Below, piece after piece: positions 5,852 to 9,435 of a stretch of 9,435 nucleotides of DNA (position 1 is its first letter; every line of letters starts with the position of its first letter). The translations under genes and the position numbers were made by a program. The stretch is taken from the NCBI GenBank assembly GCA_023456995.1, contig JAEWNU010000174.1, forward strand, positions 1 through 9,435. The letters run 5' to 3'. Under the pieces are notes generated by a model. It did no database searches. It was not told the origin of the DNA and saw only the letters and a list, made by a program, of their open reading frames with translations. This DNA comes from Bacillota bacterium. Its GTDB lineage: Bacteria; Bacillota; Clostridia; Oscillospirales; Ruminococcaceae.

Positions 5852-7009
5852 ATGATTACAAACGGCTTCACCTACATCGCATTCTTGGTATTTTTCTCAT
5901 CTATGTTGGTTGCGATTCAAAAAACAACCAAGTGGAAAATCTTTGACTATGTTCCACCAATTGTTATGGTGTACTTATTCAATATGATTTTCTGTACCTT
6001 CAACCTCTGGGATATGAAGGCAACCTCCGCCGCCTATTCAGCCACCAAGAATAACCTGCTTTATGCCATGATCTTTGTCATGCTGCTGCGTTGCGATTTC
6101 CGCAAGCTTGCTAAGCTTGGCGGCCGCATGATAGCCATCTTTATGGGAGGCGCCATCTCGATTACATTAGGATTTGTTGTAGCATTTGTCATCTTTAAGG
6201 GTTCGCTGGGCGTAGAATCCTGGCGCGCAATGGCAGCGCTTTGTGCATCGTGGATCGGCGGCTCTGGTAATATGGCTGCTGTGCAGGACGCGTTGTCTGT
6301 CCCCGAAGCGGATTTTGCTGCTGCGCTGATTGTGGATACAATTTATTATTCCGTGTGGATTGCATTGCTTCTCATTGTTATTCCCTTTGCTTCTAAGTGG
6401 AATAATGCGGTTAAGGCTGATACCTCTAAGCTTGATGCGATTGCAGCGGCCGCAAATGCGGAGCTGACTAATAAAAAAGAAGCGGTCAATTTCACCTCAC
6501 TGTTTACGCTGCTGGGCTTATCGCTGATAATTTCTGCGCTCTGCCAGAAACTGGGCGGCGTTCTCGCTTACGGCCTGATAGACAAGGGTACCGCTACCGT
6601 ACTTTTGGTAACCGCGATAGGCCTGATTGCTGCTATGTCTCCTCTTGGCAAAATGTCCGGTGTTGAGGAAATGTCGAACATCTATCTGTATGTTGTTATT
6701 TCGCTCCTCGCCTCCCGCGCTGGATTAAATGAACTGCTCGACGCCCCGCTGTGGCTGGTTGCTGGCTTAGTGGTTCTGATTATCCATGTTGTTATTATGT
6801 TTATTCTCTCCAAGATGTTCCATTGGGATCTCTGCATGGTATCCACCGCCTCACTTGCGAACATCGGTGGATCCGCTTCCGCACCTATCGTTGCATCTGC
6901 TTATAACGGCTCTTACGCTGGCATCGGTGTTCTGATGGGCGTACTTGGTGCGGCAATTGGTAACGTAATGGGTTTGGCATGCGCCAGTATTATGCAGTTC
7001 TTTGCCTAA
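5852..7009 (+). CDS. DUF819 family integral membrane protein, probable transporter
   Basis: This 385-residue protein is almost entirely hydrophobic segments, about ten by eye, with a break of charged residues near 190-215 (KADTSKLDAIAAAANAELTNKKEA) that splits it into two halves. It matches the DUF819 family, whose B. subtilis relative is YjcL. Recognisable features are RCDFRKLAKLGGRM, a WIGGSGNMAAVQDAL loop in the first half and a matching NIGGSASAPIVASAYN loop in the second. The two glycine-rich loops in equivalent positions suggest an inverted-repeat secondary transporter. The family's substrate is not established to my knowledge. Lying between alanine dehydrogenase and two peptide or amide-acting enzymes, it most likely moves an amino acid or small peptide across the membrane; that is inference from context. 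The upstream gap of 100 bases holds a hairpin but no clear promoter. Confidence 0.88.
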   Translation: MITNGFTYIAFLVFFSSMLVAIQKTTKWKIFDYVPPIVMVYLFNMIFCTFNLWDMKATSAAYSATKNNLLYAMIFVMLLRCDFRKLAKLGGRMIAIFMGGAISITLGFVVAFVIFKGSLGVESWRAMAALCASWIGGSGNMAAVQDALSVPEADFAAALIVDTIYYSVWIALLLIVIPFASKWNNAVKADTSKLDAIAAAANAELTNKKEAVNFTSLFTLLGLSLIISALCQKLGGVLAYGLIDKGTATVLLVTAIGLIAAMSPLGKMSGVEEMSNIYLYVVISLLASRAGLNELLDAPLWLVAGLVVLIIHVVIMFILSKMFHWDLCMVSTASLANIGGSASAPIVASAYNGSYAGIGVLMGVLGAAIGNVMGLACASIMQFFA

Positions 7010-7046
7010 CATCTGTTGGCGTGTGCTTATCCAATAGGAGTGCATT

Positions 7047-8426
7047 ATGAATCAAAACCATTATTTCGAGTATTTAAATATTGGCCTGCCTGACGATATC
7101 CTTCGCCACAAGATTTACGGAGACTTCGATGGTGCAATCCGACTGATCGACAAAAAGCTCACGTCACAAAATCTTCCGCTGGCTTTTCGTAACTGTCTAA
7201 TTGTAGAACGGGAAATTATAATTCGGCTTCCGGAAAACTATCCCTTTACAAAAGTAGAGGCAGTAAAGCGCGTTCAGTTGCACATTGCTGACTTTACCGA
7301 AGAGGAGTTTGACGCTCTTGAGTCGGACGGGAGAATTGACTGGATTTATGTCAATGGCATACCGCATTACTTTGACCGCTTTTATGAAACGCTTCTCAAG
7401 ACGGATTTAGCCTTTGCTGCACGAGCAGGACAAACGAACGTCCTGTCTGACGGCGCCGGGGGACTTACGGCTGGACCGCTCGACCGTGTTGCCAAAATAA
7501 TGTGTGAGAGGGGAAGTTTTTCAAACCACATTATAATACGTGCCAGCGTACGGATAAAAGATGAGGTTTTTAAAGCGGGCGAAATTGTTCGCGTTCACTT
7601 ACCTATTCCCTGTGTCTGTGAGCAGCAAAGCGATATAAAAATAGTACGCATGGATCCTCCCGGAGGGATTATCTCGCCGGAGAACGCACCGCAGCGCACT
7701 GTTTGCTGGGAGGATCGCATGGAGGAGAATCACGCCTTTACTGTGGAATACTCTTATATCCATACGGCCTGTTATCACGACCTTTCATCGGTTATCCCCG
7801 ACAAAATCCAGCCCGATTTCGATACTTGTGAGCAGTATCCGCACATCGTGTTTACTCCGTATATCCGTGAATTAGTGGCGATGCTGACTGAGGGCATGGA
7901 TAACCCGCTGGATAAGGCCAGAGCTTTTTATGATTTTCTGACACTCAATGTAAAATATTCCTTTGTACGCTCTTACTTTTCGCTTGAGAACATTCCCGAG
8001 ACCTGTGCGAGAAATCTTATGGGCGACTGCGGTATGATGGCACTGCTGTTCATAACGCTCTGCCGTTGCGCTGGCATTCCTGCCAGATGGCAAAGCGGAC
8101 TTTATACACGGCCAGATTTCTGCGGCGCACATGACTGGGCTATGTTCTATGTGGCACCCTGTGGATGGCTGTATGCTGATCCGTCTTTTGGGTGCGGAGC
8201 GACAAGAGAACACAACGAGGAGCGCCGCAGATTCTACTTTGGTAATCTGGACGCTTTCCGAATGGTGGCAAACACCCATTTTCAGTCCGATTTCACTATC
8301 GCCAAGCAATATTGGCGTACCGATCCATATGATAACCAGCTGGGTGAAATTGAGACATCTCAACGTGGTTTGCGCTATTTTGAGTATGACCGCTCAAAGG
8401 AAGTCGCGGGCTACGAGGAGCTTTAA
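7047..8426 (+). CDS. Transglutaminase-like superfamily protein, predicted cytoplasmic
   Basis: This 459-residue protein carries a transglutaminase-like fold (papain-like cysteine enzyme) in its C-terminal third. The triad is intact: Cys328 in GDCGMMALLFITLCR, His362 in AHDWAMFY and Asp378 in YADPSFG. Before it, residues about 170-290 are beta-rich and look like the Ig-like domain that often precedes such cores. The first 150 residues are mostly helical and charged and I do not recognise them. There is no signal peptide or membrane segment, so it probably acts in the cytoplasm, unlike many bacterial family members. Bacterial proteins of this fold are usually proteases or amidases rather than cross-linkers. 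The start has AGGAG at 7036-7040, 6 bases away, and lies 37 bases after the transporter gene. With a dipeptidase next in the operon, cleavage of an imported peptide or amide is a reasonable guess, but the substrate is unknown. Confidence 0.85.
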   Translation: MNQNHYFEYLNIGLPDDILRHKIYGDFDGAIRLIDKKLTSQNLPLAFRNCLIVEREIIIRLPENYPFTKVEAVKRVQLHIADFTEEEFDALESDGRIDWIYVNGIPHYFDRFYETLLKTDLAFAARAGQTNVLSDGAGGLTAGPLDRVAKIMCERGSFSNHIIIRASVRIKDEVFKAGEIVRVHLPIPCVCEQQSDIKIVRMDPPGGIISPENAPQRTVCWEDRMEENHAFTVEYSYIHTACYHDLSSVIPDKIQPDFDTCEQYPHIVFTPYIRELVAMLTEGMDNPLDKARAFYDFLTLNVKYSFVRSYFSLENIPETCARNLMGDCGMMALLFITLCRCAGIPARWQSGLYTRPDFCGAHDWAMFYVAPCGWLYADPSFGCGATREHNEERRRFYFGNLDAFRMVANTHFQSDFTIAKQYWRTDPYDNQLGEIETSQRGLRYFEYDRSKEVAGYEEL

Positions 8427-8467
8427 TGTTTAGCTGCCATCAAATTTAGGCGCATCACGCTATGATA

Positions 8468-8473
8468 AGAGGA
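8468..8473 (+). promoter_or_regulatory. Ribosome binding site setting the dipeptidase start
   Basis: AGAGGA lies 6 bases before the ATG at 8480. The in-frame ATG at 8462 would place this site inside the gene and has no ribosome site of its own, so 8480 is preferred. Confidence 0.75.
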
Positions 8474-8479
8474 ACCATT

Positions 8480-9430
8480 ATGAATCCTTATGCACTGATT
8501 GATCTTCATTGCGATACCCTTACCGATTGGAAATACACCAACACCGGCAACCCTGACACCATTGATGACCCAAAACGGGTGCTTTCGCTTTCGTCCATTC
8601 CCGCTGGCGTACACTGGGCTCAGTTCTTTGCTGTATTTATACCTGACGAAGAGCGCGGACAGGCGGCAATTGATTATTTTGATTTTAACCGCCGCAGCTT
8701 TGAACGGCAGATGAAACAGTTCGCCGACCGGGTTGCACCCTGCCGAACATTTTCGGATGTGGAAATGGCTTTTGCCCAGAATAAAACGGCTGCATTTCTC
8801 ACCATTGAGAATGGCTCTGCCTTAGCGGGCGATCTATGCCGTGTTAAAGAGCTGGCAGAGGCGGGAGTCAGAGCCATTACGCTGGTTTGGAACGGCGAAA
8901 ACGAGATCGGTTCGGGTCACAATACAAATCATGGACTTTCTGACTTTGGGCGGGCAGTTATTCCTGAGCTTGAAAAGAACGGTATCCTAATCGATATTTC
9001 TCATCTTAATGATACCGGATTTCAAGATCTATTGGAGGTCGTGAAAAAACCGTTTTTGGCGACTCACTCCAATGCTCGCACGCTCTGTGGCCATAAGCGT
9101 AACCTCACGGATGAAATGATTTGCGAGATGGTACGCCGCGATTGCTTGATAGGGCTTAACTATTTTGTTAAGTTCTTGAGAGATGACGGTATTGTGGAAA
9201 GCCTTGATGATATCTACCGCCATACCGTGCACTTTCTGGAGCTTGGAGCCGAAAATAATCTCGCACTGGGATCAGATTTTGACGGCGCTGTTCTGCCTGA
9301 ATGCCTAAACTCACCGACAAAAGCTGCTGGAATTTATGAGTATTATCTTTCGCGTGGCCTCAGCCAGAAGATTGCCGATGGCATTCTCTACAAAAACGCA
9401 TGGAATTTCCTTAAGAAGAACCTGCTATAA
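8480..9430 (+). CDS. M19-family membrane dipeptidase (renal dipeptidase-like)
   Basis: This is a zinc metallo-dipeptidase that cleaves dipeptides; family members often accept a D-residue at the second position. The 316-residue protein shows the full binuclear zinc set: His10 and Asp12 in DLHCDT, bridging Glu110 in TIENG, His175 in DISHLND and His196 in ATHSNAR. Asp266 in GSDFDGA matches the conserved late aspartate. The stretch HSNARTLCGHKRNLTDEM is the family signature. No signal peptide is visible, as in most bacterial members, so it likely works in the cytoplasm despite the family name. The length is normal, near 310-320 for the bacterial short form. It begins 53 bases after the transglutaminase-like gene and is the last gene in view; only 5 bases follow its stop, so further operon genes could lie beyond. 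Release of alanine for the dehydrogenase upstream is a plausible link. Confidence 0.94.
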   Translation: MNPYALIDLHCDTLTDWKYTNTGNPDTIDDPKRVLSLSSIPAGVHWAQFFAVFIPDEERGQAAIDYFDFNRRSFERQMKQFADRVAPCRTFSDVEMAFAQNKTAAFLTIENGSALAGDLCRVKELAEAGVRAITLVWNGENEIGSGHNTNHGLSDFGRAVIPELEKNGILIDISHLNDTGFQDLLEVVKKPFLATHSNARTLCGHKRNLTDEMICEMVRRDCLIGLNYFVKFLRDDGIVESLDDIYRHTVHFLELGAENNLALGSDFDGAVLPECLNSPTKAAGIYEYYLSRGLSQKIADGILYKNAWNFLKKNLL

Positions 9431-9435
9431 CCACA

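Noticed and set aside
7872..8363. 163-codon minus-strand open frame opposite the transglutaminase-like gene
   Set aside because: It lies fully within a gene whose catalytic motifs are clear on the + strand, has no recognisable domain and no sensible context.

Overview
The window looks like a chromosomal segment from a Gram-positive anaerobe of the Clostridia, plausibly a gut Oscillospirales-type organism. This rests on KtrAB-type potassium uptake, a KdpD/KdpE-like two-component pair, purine-rich AGGAGG-type ribosome sites, a DUF3870 and a DUF819 protein, sigma-A type promoters and moderate GC. The taxonomic placement is inference. All eight genes are on the + strand. I see no mobile elements, RNA genes, CRISPR arrays or convincing minus-strand genes.

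Region 1 (1-3722) is a compact potassium operon: the 3' part of a KtrB/TrkH channel subunit, a KtrA/TrkA RCK gating subunit, a short KdpD-like histidine kinase without the usual N-terminal KdpD/Usp sensor module, and a KdpE-like response regulator whose gene overlaps the kinase gene by 32 bases. No kdpFABC pump gene is visible, so the kinase pair probably serves the Ktr channel.

Region 2 (3723-4635) is regulatory and holds one small gene. A strong hairpin lies after the regulator. Next is a consensus TTGACA-18-TATAAT promoter whose -10 box sits inside a perfect CCTTAT-A-ATAAGG palindrome; it drives a 108-residue DUF3870 protein. The 336 bases after that gene hold two candidate promoters, a small hairpin, and a long intrinsic terminator ending about 50 bases before the next start codon. 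No good promoter follows the terminator, so it looks like an attenuator or riboswitch-like control of the downstream genes.

Region 3 (4636-9430) is a likely four-gene catabolic operon: alanine dehydrogenase (all key residues present), a DUF819 multi-spanning membrane protein (probable transporter), a cytoplasmic transglutaminase-like protein with an intact Cys-His-Asp triad, and an M19-family metallo-dipeptidase. The simplest reading is uptake of an amino acid or small peptide, peptide or amide cleavage inside the cell, and oxidative deamination of the released alanine to pyruvate and ammonia. The substrate and the role of the transglutaminase-like and DUF3870 proteins are unknown; this cluster with its leader is the most novel part of the window.
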